Made by a program: the position numbers and the translations under genes. DNA of 64,000 nucleotides, taken from positions 652,324 through 716,323 of the forward strand of contig JAFDWU010000001.1 of the NCBI GenBank assembly GCA_018268315.1, given 5' to 3'. The DNA is from Armatimonadota bacterium (GTDB lineage Bacteria > Armatimonadota > Fimbriimonadia > Fimbriimonadales > Fimbriimonadaceae). Positions 1 to 8,436 of this stretch are shown piece after piece (position 1 is the first letter of the stretch; each line of letters starts with the position of its first letter). The notes below the pieces were generated by a model. It ran no database searches, had not been told where the DNA came from, and saw only the letters and a list, made by a program, of their open reading frames with translations.

Positions 1-96
1 GAAAAGCAGAAAGAAGGCAAGAAGCGGATGAAGCAGATTGGCAGCGTGGAGCTTCCGCAGGAAGCATTCCTCAGCGTGCTGAAAGTCGCCGAGTAA
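1..96 (+). CDS. lepA: Elongation factor 4 (LepA), C-terminal end, partial
   Basis: Frame 1 is open from the window edge to a TAA at 94-96 and encodes 31 residues. They match the highly conserved C-terminal tail of LepA/EF4, with a basic KEGKKRMKQ stretch followed by G-x-V-E-x-PQEAF and a short hydrophobic end. LepA is a ribosome-associated translational GTPase; its GTPase, EF-G-like and C-terminal domains lie upstream, outside the window. The tail is distinctive enough for a confident family call although only about 5% of the protein is visible. trmO begins 12 bp downstream on the same strand, so the two may be co-transcribed. Confidence 0.85.
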   Translation, partial: EKQKEGKKRMKQIGSVELPQEAFLSVLKVAE

Positions 97-108
97 GCTC
101 GACTCGCG

Positions 109-909
109 ATGCTCTCCCTAACCCCCATTGGCTATGTCCGCACCGGCAAGAGCCTGAAGTTCGAAGCCGGGCACCAGCCTGATCCAGAATCGGGAGAGGT
201 TAACCAAGTTGTGCTGGAGCCGGGGCGGCAGTTTGAGTTGGCCCTCCAAGACCTTGCGGGCTTCGACCGCATCTGGCTCATCTGGTGGTTCCACCAAAAC
301 TCAACCTGGCGGCCAAGAGCGCTGCCGCCGCGCGGGCCCGCCAAGCGGCGTGGGGTGTTTGCTACCCGCTCGCCACATCGGCCAAATCCGATTGGGCTTA
401 CCTGCGTTCGGTTGCTTCGGGTGCAGGGTTTAACGCTGGAAGTCGGGCCACTGGACCTTCTCGATGGCACACCGATCCTTGATATCAAGCCTTACCTTTC
501 AACGGTGGACGCCTTCCCCGAAAGCAGCCTCGGCTGGGTGCAAGAGGTTGAGGAGTATGAGGCGACCAGCCGGCCGAGATATGAGATAGAGCTTGCGCCC
601 TTGGCTAGCAGTCAGCTGCTTTGGCTGAAAGAAGAGTGGTCGATCGACTTTACCGAGCGCGCCTTCGGCTTGCTCCGCCGAGACCCTACACCCCACCGCA
701 CCCGCCGAATTCTGCGGCTGCAAGACGGTCGGTTAAGAATGGCGTGTGGCCCGTGGCGGCTGTTCTTTCGCGTCGAGGGAGACCAGATTACGGTTGAAGA
801 AATCGGCGTTGGTTACTCCGAGGAAGCGCTAATCGGCCCGTCATCCCACAGCATCCCTGACCACGAGGCCCTGGCCGCCTTCCGCGCCAAATTCAGCCCT
901 GGAAGCTAA
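109..909 (+). CDS. trmO: tRNA N6-threonylcarbamoyladenosine methyltransferase TrmO (TsaA/YaeB family)
   Basis: A protein of 266 aa. TrmO-family enzymes use SAM to N6-methylate t6A37 of certain tRNAs. The N-terminal ~150 residues carry the family signature: an opening P-I-G-Y-V-R-T strand, an L-x-G-F-D-R-I-W-L motif near residue 50, the R-G-V-F-A-T-R-S-P-H-R-P-N-P-I-G-L block near residues 80-97, and D-G-T-P-I-L-D-I-K-P-Y near 120-130. The C-terminal ~100 residues form the more variable second domain usual for this family. The ATG at 109 lies 12 bp after the lepA stop. Its stop overlaps by 4 bp the stop of the convergent methyltransferase gene. The family is clear; the exact tRNA substrate is inferred. 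Confidence 0.88.
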   Translation: MLSLTPIGYVRTGKSLKFEAGHQPDPESGEVNQVVLEPGRQFELALQDLAGFDRIWLIWWFHQNSTWRPRALPPRGPAKRRGVFATRSPHRPNPIGLTCVRLLRVQGLTLEVGPLDLLDGTPILDIKPYLSTVDAFPESSLGWVQEVEEYEATSRPRYEIELAPLASSQLLWLKEEWSIDFTERAFGLLRRDPTPHRTRRILRLQDGRLRMACGPWRLFFRVEGDQITVEEIGVGYSEEALIGPSSHSIPDHEALAAFRAKFSPGS

Positions 910-1619
910 GACTTCTCCCAGACCATCGTTTGAAAGAATGGCGCGCGCCGGAAGTTGACGTAATCGGGATCGGATTCCGGGCAGAGCGGCTCACCGAAAT
1001 ACTTCAGTGTCAACCCATGCTTCAGAAACTCTCCGAGCACTCGTGAGAGTGGTCGATGCCAGTTCTGAACGGTGATACCGCTCCATGAGAAAACCATCGC
1101 CCGCTCCTCCATGTACTTATCAAGGGGCCGGTGGAGCTTTTCGCCGTTCGGCCCGCGAACCCAAGCCTCCTCCGTGCACTGATAGTTTGCGATGGTAGCG
1201 ATCACCAGCCGACCGCCGCGTCTTAAAACCCGCACCATCTCCGCCACCGCCTCGTCAAAACCGGGAATGTCGATGAGAGTGAGGTAGCTCAGGACGATGT
1301 CGAACGAGCCATCTTCAAAGGGCAAGGCTTCCGCAAAGCCGGTATGGTATTCGCCCTCAGGGTGCAAGTTCCTAGCTTGTGTTATGAACGCCTCGACGGG
1401 GTCGATCCCGACGGTTGATGCGCCTCGGGCGGCAAGAAGGCGGCAGAACCGGCCTTCTCCGCATCCCACATCCAGAACCCGTTTGCCTTGGACATCCGGT
1501 AGCAGGCGCTCCATTTCGGGGTCCAGCACCATTTGACGCGACCAGTCGCCGCACTCGCCCTGGCTCGCAATCCAGGCTGCCGCCGATTCCTCCCATCCAC
1601 CGAACTTCAAGGAATCCAT
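906..1619 (-). CDS. Class I SAM-dependent methyltransferase, substrate unknown
   Basis: A protein of 237 aa with a Rossmann-type methyltransferase core. Motif I reads V-L-D-V-G-C-G-E-G-R-F (about residues 49-59), followed by the acidic strand end V-G-I-D and a post-motif region F-D-I-V-L-S-Y-L-T-L-I-D-I-P typical of Methyltransf_11/UbiE-like enzymes. A later L-R-R-G-G-R-L-V-I-A strand supports the fold. No substrate-specific signature is seen and no pathway partner adjoins it. A TAAAAT hexamer (1629-1634, minus strand) ends 9 nt before the ATG with no Shine-Dalgarno sequence, suggesting a leaderless transcript. The gene converges on trmO with a 4-bp overlap. Confidence 0.8.
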   Translation of the reverse strand: MDSLKFGGWEESAAAWIASQGECGDWSRQMVLDPEMERLLPDVQGKRVLDVGCGEGRFCRLLAARGASTVGIDPVEAFITQARNLHPEGEYHTGFAEALPFEDGSFDIVLSYLTLIDIPGFDEAVAEMVRVLRRGGRLVIATIANYQCTEEAWVRGPNGEKLHRPLDKYMEERAMVFSWSGITVQNWHRPLSRVLGEFLKHGLTLKYFGEPLCPESDPDYVNFRRAPFFQTMVWEKS

Positions 1620-1796
1620 AGGAAGGCGATTTTATCACGGCAGCCCATCAACCCATTCAGAAGCACGAGTCAAGAGGGCGAACAACTGTGCCTTCCATAA
1701 TGCAATTCAGTGACCGAAGCAATGCGAACTGTATGCCACGAGCGGGGAACAATATGGCCAAAATTGCGATTCACATTCCCAAGAGAGGGCAATAGA

Positions 1797-2342
1797 TTGA
1801 CAGAAAACGAATTCACAGATGAATACAGTAAGAAGCTGCAGGCTCTAACCGAGCGCGCGAAGAAGGCCGTAGGCAACCTCACCGAGGCGCAGTTGAACCA
1901 CAAGATGCCGGAGTGGTACTGGACGGTGGGGCAGATTACCGGGCACATGATCAAGAGCCACGACACCTACCTCCAGGCTCTTGAGCCGAAAGTCTCTGAC
2001 CTCTCTGCCGGCGGCAGTGGGACCATCAAACGGTCCCTGTTCGGCAAGCTGGTCGCCTGGGGAGTGGGACCGAGCGGGAAAGTTTCGGCGCCACGCGTGG
2101 TGTATCCCGACCCAACCCCCGCGACAAAAGAGTTGGCGCAGCGGTTCATTCAGCAAACTACGCGAATCGCAGAGCTTTGCGATCACCTGAAAGGAAAGAA
2201 CCTTGACGTCAGAGTTCCCAACCCTTTCAACAACGGTTTGAAGCAGACGCTCCCGGACAGCATCGTGATTTTAGAGCGGCATCTTGAGCGTCACATCGGG
2301 CAAATCGAGTGGCTGACCGGGTTGCCGAGCTTTCCGAAGTAG
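1797..2342 (+). CDS. DinB-like four-helix protein
   Basis: About 181 aa from a TTG start. The open frame extends to an ATG at 1710, but the TTG at 1797 is preceded by AGAGAGG at the right distance, and family similarity begins there, so the shorter form is preferred. The protein is helical and has the DinB/DinB_2 pattern of widely spaced histidines: W-T-V-G-Q-I-T-G-H-M near residues 40-50 and a C-terminal E-R-H-L-E-R-H-I-G-Q-I-E-W-L. DinB-superfamily proteins bind a divalent metal through three histidines and include DNA-damage-inducible proteins and thiol transferases. The physiological role cannot be told from sequence. It stands alone between divergent and unrelated genes. Confidence 0.7.
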   Translation: MTENEFTDEYSKKLQALTERAKKAVGNLTEAQLNHKMPEWYWTVGQITGHMIKSHDTYLQALEPKVSDLSAGGSGTIKRSLFGKLVAWGVGPSGKVSAPRVVYPDPTPATKELAQRFIQQTTRIAELCDHLKGKNLDVRVPNPFNNGLKQTLPDSIVILERHLERHIGQIEWLTGLPSFPK

Positions 2343-2359
2343 GATCTTCGAACAAGCCG

Positions 2360-2530
2360 CTAGCGGGCCACATCATGTCCGAACGTCTCGATGTGAAACT
2401 GAACTGCAGACTTAGCGTCCCCAAGCGCCTCATCGAAGGTCGGTCCCTGGCCGACAATCACGCCCTTCAGACCGACAGGGTAGGCCACAAAGCAGTCTGG
2501 GTGCTCTTCGACAATGATCTTGAGGTTCAT
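2360..2530 (-). CDS. Short HicB-like antitoxin-family protein (56 aa)
   Basis: A complete 56-codon frame runs on the minus strand from the ATG at 2528-2530 to the TAG at 2360-2362. The product begins with a hydrophobic strand M-N-L-K-I-I-V-E, then E-H-P-D-C-F-V-A-Y-P, G-L-K-G-V-I-V-G-Q-G, T-F-D-E-A-L-G-D-A-K-S-A, and ends with V-Q-F-H-I-E-T-F-G. This matches the small single-domain HicB/DUF1902-like fold: a beta-beta-beta core with a D-G-x-x-A-x-x-P-x-L-x-G type strand and an E-A-x-x-x-x-x-x-A helix. No HicA toxin (short dsRBD-like protein with an invariant His) is visible on either side, so it looks like an orphan. It is tail-to-tail with the DinB-like gene (17 bp apart). Similarity is judged by eye. 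Confidence 0.7.
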   Translation of the reverse strand: MNLKIIVEEHPDCFVAYPVGLKGVIVGQGPTFDEALGDAKSAVQFHIETFGHDVAR

Positions 2531-2609
2531 CTGAATCTAATTATACGTTTCTCCAACTCGTGAACGTCCTGCAATTTCAAAGCAGGCAGCTTGCTCAAGA
2601 GCAGTGATT

Positions 2610-2626
2610 ATCATATAAAGTATGAT
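2610..2626. promoter_or_regulatory. Palindrome ATCATA-N5-TATGAT, candidate antitoxin operator
   Basis: A perfect 6-bp inverted repeat with a 5-bp spacer in a conspicuously AT-rich stretch (2600-2675), 51-67 bp upstream of the ribbon-helix-helix gene and between it and the divergent HicB-like gene. Ribbon-helix-helix antitoxins usually autorepress by binding such short palindromes, so an operator role is a reasonable inference. A second palindrome follows at 2659-2669. Confidence 0.5.
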
Positions 2627-2658
2627 TTCATCGTATATAAGCATACATATTGCGTCTT

Positions 2659-2670
2659 TCGTGATACGAT
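2659..2670 (+). promoter_or_regulatory. Palindrome TCGT-GAT-ACGA overlapping a -10 box (TACGAT), leaderless promoter
   Basis: TCGT/ACGA with a 3-bp spacer overlaps TACGAT (2665-2670), which ends 6 nt before the GTG start of the antitoxin gene. No Shine-Dalgarno is present, so transcription probably starts at or within a few bases of the GTG. A repressor bound here would cover the -10 element, as expected for autoregulated toxin-antitoxin operons. Confidence 0.5.
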
Positions 2671-2676
2671 AAAGCA

Positions 2677-2937
2677 GTGGCGAAGACCAATCAGCAACTC
2701 AGCCGGATCACGATCACAATGCCCCCCGGTCTCGTGCAAGATATCGAGCACCGCCTAAGCGAGGGCCAATTCGCAAGCATTTCGGAGTGGATCCGTTACG
2801 CAATCAGGGAGCAGCTTCGCCGTGATGCCAAGACCATTGGTGAACTAATGGTAGCTGAGCCCCAAGCAAGAGAAAGCTACAACGCAGCGGTTGGCAAGCA
2901 AACCAAGAAAGTGAACCTAGACAAGTTCAAAGGCTAG
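2677..2937 (+). CDS. Ribbon-helix-helix (CopG/ParD-type) antitoxin-like protein
   Basis: A protein of 86 aa from a GTG start. Residues 7-50 form a ribbon-helix-helix unit: a strand R-I-T-I-T-M, then P-x-x-L-V-Q-D-I-E-H-R-L, the turn E-G-Q-F-A-S-I-S-E-W-I-R-Y-A-I-R and a basic E-Q-L-R-R tail. This is the ParD/CopG layout with the characteristic S-x-S-E-x-I-R pattern. The C-terminal tail (50-86) is polar and Lys-rich and would be the toxin-neutralising segment. The next gene starts 10 bp after its stop and encodes a protein of toxin size, and the upstream DNA carries two palindromes. Together this supports an autoregulated type II toxin-antitoxin pair. Confidence 0.75.
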   Translation: MAKTNQQLSRITITMPPGLVQDIEHRLSEGQFASISEWIRYAIREQLRRDAKTIGELMVAEPQARESYNAAVGKQTKKVNLDKFKG

Positions 2938-2947
2938 TAGCAATCGA

Positions 2948-3229
2948 ATGCGTCAAACGGAAGCCTTTGAGCGTGTCCTTGATCAATTAATCAGCGAGCT
3001 TCCGCAGGAGTCGCACAAACCGGCTCGAAGGAAAATACTTGAAGCCCCGACAAAGCTCAGCGAGAACCCGCTTTCCGGCCACTGGTACGACAAACAAGCG
3101 GAAATCGTGACTTATCGGCTGGTGGTTGGAAAGCTAGGCACGAGAACTGGGACAGCACGCCTTGTTTTCTTTTACATCATTGATGAGGGTGAACCTGTCC
3201 TATGGTGGCCGAAGCTAGAGACCGAGTGA
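2948..3229 (+). CDS. Putative RelE/ParE-like toxin partner
   Basis: A protein of 93 aa that begins 10 bp after the ribbon-helix-helix gene, the usual position of a type II toxin. The N-terminal half is a helical, charged segment (residues 1-45). The C-terminal half holds strands with a Y-R-L-V-V-G motif, then T-A-R-L-V-F-F-Y-I-I-D-E-G and V-L-W-W, an arrangement like the RelE/ParE beta-sheet in which an R-x-x-F/Y-x-I/V strand is followed by an acidic turn. The sequence is divergent and I do not see a full catalytic set, so the toxin assignment rests mostly on size and context. Composition is less GC-rich than the surrounding housekeeping genes. Confidence 0.55.
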   Translation: MRQTEAFERVLDQLISELPQESHKPARRKILEAPTKLSENPLSGHWYDKQAEIVTYRLVVGKLGTRTGTARLVFFYIIDEGEPVLWWPKLETE

Positions 3230-3314
3230 GTCCTAGGACCGAAAGAGTACAACTCCCTACACGACTAGGGATTCACGGAGACTGTTATCCCATTGACGGC
3301 TACCATAACCGAAC

Positions 3315-4235
3315 ATGCAAAGCGCCTCCCGACGCCCGATGATTGCGTTCGTGGCCTGCTCCCTCATCTGGGGCAGCACGTTCCTCGTCATCAAGCTCGG
3401 CGCGGATGAACTCGCGCCGCTCTGGGCGGTTTGCCTGCGGCTCGTGCTCGCCATCGCAATCCTCAGCATTCTCACCGCCATCCTCAAAATCCCGTGGCCC
3501 AAAGGGCCATTCCTCAAAGCCGCCGCGCTCTACGGCTTGCTTGAGTTCGGCGGGAGTTTTCCTCTCTTGTACTCGGCGGAAAGCAAAATTCCAAGCGGGC
3601 TCGGCGCGCTCGTCTACGCCACTGCGCCGATCTGGGCGATGCTGGAATCATGGGTGCTTGGCACCGAGACGCTGAACGCAAAGAAACTGGGCGCCGCCGC
3701 CATTTCTATAGCGGGCGTCGCTCTCATCTTCCTCCACGAAGTTACTGCCGGTGGCTCGGTAATCGGGCTGGTACTTGCTGTCGTCTCCGTGATCTTCGCC
3801 ACCTGCGCCGGGCAGGCGCTTAGCAATCAGAAGCAATCGGCCATTGCCGCAAACGCGGTCGGGGCGATGGTCGGGCTGCCGGTTTGCCTCATCATCAGCC
3901 GCCTGATTGGCGAGTCTTGGGCTCTTCCCGCAACGCCAGTCGCCTGGCTCCCAGTTATTTATCTCGCCGTTGCAGGCTCGGTGGGCGCGTTCGTTATCTT
4001 CTCCTGGTTGATCACCCAGTGGCCGGTCAGCTCGGTCTGCTTCGTCGGTGTGGTGGTACCTGTGCTAGCCATGATCCTCGGCGCGATCGTTCGACATGAG
4101 CCGATCACCGCCACCAGCGTCGCCGGAGCGGCGCTTGTAATCATCGGCGTCGTGCTCGTGCTGCGACACCAAGTCACAGCCGACCAACCCACAAATGAAG
4201 AAAGCCGCCCGGCAGACTGCCCGGCGGCTTCCTAA
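3315..4235 (+). CDS. EamA/DMT-superfamily permease
   Basis: A protein of 306 aa with about ten hydrophobic segments arranged as two EamA repeats. Residues ~6-140 contain the N-terminal S-L-I-W-G-S-T-F motif and the helix ending G-L-G-A-L-V-Y-A-T-A-P-I-W diagnostic of this family. The second repeat (~150-290) ends with an I-I-G-V-V-L-V-L helix. Family members export amino acids, nucleosides or other small metabolites across the inner membrane; the substrate cannot be predicted. A TACCAT hexamer (3301-3306) lies 8 nt before the ATG. A strong hairpin in the last codons (4202-4230) probably terminates transcription here. Confidence 0.85.
   Translation: MQSASRRPMIAFVACSLIWGSTFLVIKLGADELAPLWAVCLRLVLAIAILSILTAILKIPWPKGPFLKAAALYGLLEFGGSFPLLYSAESKIPSGLGALVYATAPIWAMLESWVLGTETLNAKKLGAAAISIAGVALIFLHEVTAGGSVIGLVLAVVSVIFATCAGQALSNQKQSAIAANAVGAMVGLPVCLIISRLIGESWALPATPVAWLPVIYLAVAGSVGAFVIFSWLITQWPVSSVCFVGVVVPVLAMILGAIVRHEPITATSVAGAALVIIGVVLVLRHQVTADQPTNEESRPADCPAAS
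4202..4230. terminator. Strong hairpin at the end of the EamA gene, probable bidirectional terminator
   Basis: The arms AAGCCGCC and GGCGGCTT (8 bp) enclose a further GGCAG/CTGCC stem with a single-base loop, separated by a C/C mismatch. It sits within the last codons of the EamA gene and just past the 3' end of the convergent acnA, so it can serve both. The T-tract is short. Confidence 0.6.
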
Positions 4236-4245
4236 TCAACCAACC

Positions 4246-6963
4246 TTACTTGGTAAGCAGTTGGCGCAGAACGTACTGCAGAATGCCGCCGTGGCGGTAA
4301 TACTGCACTTCGTTCGGGGTGTCGATTCGGACCAAAGCCTTAAACTCCTTGGTCTTGCCATCCGCTGTCGCTTTAACCGTTAGCGTCTTGCCACCTGAGA
4401 AGCCGGTTGCGATGCCATCGCTTAGCCCAACCAGATCGAACGTTTCGTGACCGGTAAGGCCCAGAGTCTCTCGATTCTCGCCCGGCATGAACTCAAGCGG
4501 CACGATGCCCATGCCGACCAGATTCGACCGGTGGATTCGCTCGAAGCTCTCAGCGATAACTGCCTTCACGCCAAGAAGGAACGGACCTTTGGCCGCCCAG
4601 TCTCGGCTGGAGCCGGAGCCGTACTCCTTCCCCGCCAGGATCATCAGCGGGGTGCCGCTCTTCTTGTACTTCTCTGAAGCATCGAAGATCGTCGTGACTT
4701 CGCCGGTTGGCAGATAGGTGGTGAAACCGCCCTCCGTGCCCGGCGCCAGCTGATTTCGCAGGCGGATGTTCGCGAACGTGCCGCGCACCATCACTTCGTC
4801 GTTGCCGCGGCGCGAGCCGTAGCTGTTGAACATCTTTGGCTCAACTCCGCGAGCCATCAGATACTCGCCTGCGGGCGAGTTCGCCTTGATGCTTCCAGCA
4901 GGCGAAATGTGATCAGTCGTAACCGAATCGCCCAGCACCGCCAGCACTCGCATGCCGGTCAGCTCGTTCACCTTCGCGGCAGGCTCTTTGGTCAGGTCAT
5001 CGAAGTAGGGCGGGTTCTTCACATAGGTGGAACCGCTATCCCAAGCGTAAACGTCCGAGCCCTCGACCGAGATGCCATTCCACTTCTCATCGCCCTTGAA
5101 AACTCCGGCGTAGTTGGTGGTGAAAAGCTCGGTCTTCACCGCAGCGGCTACCGCTTCGGCGACTTCCTTCTGGGTCGGCCAGATATCGCTGAGATAAACC
5201 GGCTTGCCGTCCTTGTCCTCGCCAAGCGGATCCTTCGTCAGATCAACCTCGATTGAGCCCGCAAGCGCATAGGCGACGACCAAAGGAGGCGACATCAAGT
5301 AGTTCGCCTTCACGTCGGGGCTGATTCGCCCTTCGAAGTTTCGATTGCCCGAAAGCACCGCCGCGACCACCAAGTTCTCTTCGTTGACCTTCTTGCTGAT
5401 CACGTCTGGAAGCGGACCGGAGTTGCCGATGCACGTCGTGCATCCGTAACCCACGATGTTGAAGCGAAGCTGATCCAGATACTGCTGTAAGCCCGCTTTT
5501 AGCAAGATATCGCTTGCAACGCGCGAACCAGGCGCAATCGAGGTCTTCACCCACGGCTTCGTGTTCAGGCCCCGCTCGACCGCCTTCTTTGCGACGAGTC
5601 CCGCCGCAACCATCACGCTTGGGTTGCTGGTGTTCGTGCAGCTCGTAATCGCGGCAATCACAATCGAGCCGCTCTCCACTTCGCCGGCAGCCGCATTGGC
5701 AAGATCAATTGCGGCCTCTGCTCGCTCCATCACGGCGACGCCACCCTTGGCGGCCGGCGCCTTGTGCCCGGCAGAATGGCCGCTCGTGCCAAAACCTTCC
5801 TCAAAGTTCTTGGCGACCGCGTCAAGCTCTAGTCGATCCTGCGGGCGCTTCGGTCCTGCCACGCTCGGCCGCACCGTGCTGAGGTCGAGGCTCAGAGTGT
5901 CCGTGTACTCCGGCTCCGGCGTTCCCGGACCGAAGAACAGGCCCTGCTCCTTGTAATAAGCCTCGGCCAGCGCCACCGTCTTTTCAGGGCGGCCGGTAAG
6001 GCGCAGATAATTCAGCGTCTCTTGATCCACCGGGAAGATGGCGCAGGTCGCGCCAAACTCGGGCGACATGTTGCCAATCGTCGCGCGATCCGCAAGCGGC
6101 AGCGCGGCAAGGCCCTCGCCGTAGAACTCCACAAACTTGCCCACCACGCCCTTCTTGCGCAGCATTTCGGTGACGGTCAGCACCAGGTCGGTGGCGGTCG
6201 CGCCTTCGCGCAGTTTGCCGGTGAGCTTGAACCCGATGACCTGCGGGATCAGCATGCTGATCGGCTGGCCAAGCATGGCTGCCTCTGCCTCGATGCCGCC
6301 AACGCCCCAACCAAGCACACCAAGTCCGTTAATCATCGTCGTGTGGCTATCGGTGCCTACAACCGTATCCGGGTAAGCCACGTTGCCCTCGTTCACAAAC
6401 ACCGAGCGAGCCAGATACTCCAGGTTCACCTGGTGGACGATGCCGGTGTTCGGCGGCACCACGCGAAAATTGTTGAGAGCCTTTTGGCCCCACTTCAGGA
6501 ACTTGTATCGCTCTTCATTTCGCTCAAATTCCAGGTCGCGATTGATCAGAAGTGCCGCTTCGCTTCCAAAGACATCGACCTGTACGCTGTGGTCGATGAC
6601 CAGTTCCACCGGCTGCAGCGGGTTGATCTTCTTAGGATCGCCGCCCAATTTCGCCATGGCTTCTCGCATCGCGGCCAAATCGACCACGCACGGCACACCG
6701 GTGAAGTCCTGCAAGATAACTCGCGCCGGGGTGAAAGCAATCTCCTTGCTCGGGGTCGCCTTCGCGTCCCAGTTGGCAAGGGCAAGGATGTCTTCCTTGC
6801 GGGTGTTCTCGCCATCTTCCGTGCGAAGCAAGTTCTCAAGAAGAATGCGAAGGGAGTAGGGCAACCGGGCCAAATTGGCATGGCTGCTAAGGCTTGAGAG
6901 CCTATAGATCGTGTAGTTTTCGCCCGCAACGCTTAGCGTTGACTTGGCGTTGAATGAATTCAT
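4246..6963 (-). CDS. acnA: Aconitate hydratase
   Basis: A protein of 905 aa. It isomerises citrate and isocitrate through cis-aconitate with a [4Fe-4S] cluster in the TCA cycle. Cluster cysteines are visible in [10 protein letters not shown] and [11 protein letters not shown]. Other landmarks are [32 protein letters not shown] and the swivel-domain [16 protein letters not shown]. Length and order fit bacterial AcnA/IRP1-type enzymes. The frame is open for 29 more codons upstream, but the ATG at 6961-6963 is preceded by GGAGGCGTTT, a clear Shine-Dalgarno, so that start is chosen. An insert around residues 400-440 with G-H-S-A-G-H-K is not conserved in the family. It is monocistronic, between the EamA hairpin and the divergent cyclase gene. 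Confidence 0.95.
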   Translation of the reverse strand: MNSFNAKSTLSVAGENYTIYRLSSLSSHANLARLPYSLRILLENLLRTEDGENTRKEDILALANWDAKATPSKEIAFTPARVILQDFTGVPCVVDLAAMREAMAKLGGDPKKINPLQPVELVIDHSVQVDVFGSEAALLINRDLEFERNEERYKFLKWGQKALNNFRVVPPNTGIVHQVNLEYLARSVFVNEGNVAYPDTVVGTDSHTTMINGLGVLGWGVGGIEAEAAMLGQPISMLIPQVIGFKLTGKLREGATATDLVLTVTEMLRKKGVVGKFVEFYGEGLAALPLADRATIGNMSPEFGATCAIFPVDQETLNYLRLTGRPEKTVALAEAYYKEQGLFFGPGTPEPEYTDTLSLDLSTVRPSVAGPKRPQDRLELDAVAKNFEEGFGTSGHSAGHKAPAAKGGVAVMERAEAAIDLANAAAGEVESGSIVIAAITSCTNTSNPSVMVAAGLVAKKAVERGLNTKPWVKTSIAPGSRVASDILLKAGLQQYLDQLRFNIVGYGCTTCIGNSGPLPDVISKKVNEENLVVAAVLSGNRNFEGRISPDVKANYLMSPPLVVAYALAGSIEVDLTKDPLGEDKDGKPVYLSDIWPTQKEVAEAVAAAVKTELFTTNYAGVFKGDEKWNGISVEGSDVYAWDSGSTYVKNPPYFDDLTKEPAAKVNELTGMRVLAVLGDSVTTDHISPAGSIKANSPAGEYLMARGVEPKMFNSYGSRRGNDEVMVRGTFANIRLRNQLAPGTEGGFTTYLPTGEVTTIFDASEKYKKSGTPLMILAGKEYGSGSSRDWAAKGPFLLGVKAVIAESFERIHRSNLVGMGIVPLEFMPGENRETLGLTGHETFDLVGLSDGIATGFSGGKTLTVKATADGKTKEFKALVRIDTPNEVQYYRHGGILQYVLRQLLTK

Positions 6964-7111
6964 AAACGCCTCCAGATTGGTTTTCCCCCGTCGGAGGGCG
7001 CTCCAGGAGTCATTAGACGTGGGCGAGGGATCACTATTTTTATACCACACTTCTGCCAGCCTCGTTCCCTTTAGCAGGTCTGTTGTACTAACTGAACCCA
7101 GCCGTACATAG

Positions 7112-7117
7112 TAGAAT
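7112..7117 (+). promoter_or_regulatory. -10 hexamer TAGAAT of the cyclase gene
   Basis: TAGAAT ends 5 nt before the TTG (7123) and 8 nt before the in-frame GTG (7126). No Shine-Dalgarno is present, so the message is probably leaderless. A TTGTAC at 7083-7088 is a possible but oddly spaced -35. Confidence 0.45.
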
Positions 7118-7122
7118 CTGAG

Positions 7123-8403
7123 TTGGTGAAGGGCGAGTTCTCAACTGGGACCAGTGAACTGGCAAGCTACGGCGATATGCAGCTTGACCAGGTGCTCGCG
7201 CTTGCCGAGCGGTTCCAGCAGGCAAGCGGAATGGAGCTGGACGATTCCGCCATCCAGGCGGTTGCCGAAGCCTGCTCCGTGCCCGAAGATTACGTTCGAA
7301 TGGCGGTCAAGATGCGAACCGACCGGCAGCAGCCTGGTCTTGTTCAGCGCGTCCGCGGCCAGTTTCTTACGCTTGATCCCAAGGTTCGCCGCTGGGTTGC
7401 TTCGCTTGCTCTGGCTACCAATGTGGCGCTTTTCTCAAGCCTCGCGGAGCGCTTCAATCTGATCGCTACGGCGCTTCAGTCCAAGTCTTCGCTCGGGCCG
7501 GTCTTCGACATGATCAGCATGGTCCTGCTGTTCTGCGGTTTCTATAACGCGGTCGTTTCACGCGATAAGATCACCGCGTTCGTAAGCGGCGCTGTATTCG
7601 GCGCGTTCTTTGTTTTCACCCAGGCGTTGTTCCGGTTCATCGTGCAGGTCCCCAACGTTATCGAACCGACCGTCCTCGTGCTTTACACCATCCTCGGCGG
7701 CGTCACCGGACTCGGGCTGTGGATGTTTGTCGATAAGTTCCGAAAGCCGTTCGGCATGAAAGATCCCGCTGCTGAGCGAAAGGAATTGCTACAACAGTTG
7801 GTGGATATCCAGGACAAGCTGAAGCAGGCAGAGCAGTACGTAACGTTTCTCAGCGTCGATGTGGCCGGTTCCACGAAGATGAAGGAGCTTGCCAGCCCGC
7901 TTGCCATCGAGTACACGTTCGGCGAGTATCACCAGTTCATCATGGATATCACCCACAAATTTGGCGGCGAAATCCACTCCACCGCTGGCGATGGCCTTAC
8001 CTGCGCGTTCGATGCCCCTCAGCAAGCCTATGCGGCCGCCCGAAACATGCAGGCCGGGCTCTTCGAACTAAACAACTTCCGCAACAAGACGGGAATCCCG
8101 ATTCGGATCCGCTGCGGCATCCACACGGGTACCGCGCTGGTGCCGAACAAGGACGACATCGGCAGCGTGAGCTTTTCCCACGTCATCGACATCGCCGCCC
8201 ACATGCAGAAGGAATGCCCGATCGGCGGCATCGCCGTTAGCGAGACCGCAATTCAGCAATTACCCATGGGCGCGGCCTCGGTGGGCGACCAGACTTTTGA
8301 CGTAAACGGAATCAAGGCGTACATCTGGCAGCCCAAAACTCAGCCCAAGCCAACGATGAATATGCCGGGCGCTCCCGAGCTTAAGCCAAACCCCCAAGGC
8401 TAA
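7123..8403 (+). CDS. Membrane-bound class III adenylate/guanylate cyclase domain protein
   Basis: A protein of 426 aa. Residues ~1-90 are soluble and helical. Residues ~90-205 contain about four hydrophobic segments. A short coiled coil ([17 protein letters not shown]) leads into a C-terminal class III cyclase homology domain (~240-405). That domain opens with [10 protein letters not shown], giving one metal-binding Asp, continues with [12 protein letters not shown], giving the second acidic site, and has C-G-I-H-T-G-T-A in the core. The architecture suggests a membrane-anchored sensor making cAMP or a related nucleotide. The substrate-selecting residues were not resolved and activity is not certain. 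The start is TTG 7123 or GTG 7126. Confidence 0.8.
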   Translation: MVKGEFSTGTSELASYGDMQLDQVLALAERFQQASGMELDDSAIQAVAEACSVPEDYVRMAVKMRTDRQQPGLVQRVRGQFLTLDPKVRRWVASLALATNVALFSSLAERFNLIATALQSKSSLGPVFDMISMVLLFCGFYNAVVSRDKITAFVSGAVFGAFFVFTQALFRFIVQVPNVIEPTVLVLYTILGGVTGLGLWMFVDKFRKPFGMKDPAAERKELLQQLVDIQDKLKQAEQYVTFLSVDVAGSTKMKELASPLAIEYTFGEYHQFIMDITHKFGGEIHSTAGDGLTCAFDAPQQAYAAARNMQAGLFELNNFRNKTGIPIRIRCGIHTGTALVPNKDDIGSVSFSHVIDIAAHMQKECPIGGIAVSETAIQQLPMGAASVGDQTFDVNGIKAYIWQPKTQPKPTMNMPGAPELKPNPQG

Positions 8404-8425
8404 GTTGCACGGGCTTATGCCATCC

Positions 8426-8431
8426 TAGAAC
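8426..8431 (+). promoter_or_regulatory. -10-like hexamer TAGAAC ahead of pheS
   Basis: TAGAAC ends 5 nt before the pheS ATG, with no Shine-Dalgarno between them. This is one of a series of start-proximal hexamers in this window (see the leaderless finding). Confidence 0.4.
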
Positions 8432-8436
8432 TTCAA

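Noticed and set aside
6022-6897. 291-codon open frame antisense to acnA
   Set aside because: It mirrors the codon bias of acnA on the opposite strand and has no recognisable motif or ribosome site; acnA is unambiguous.
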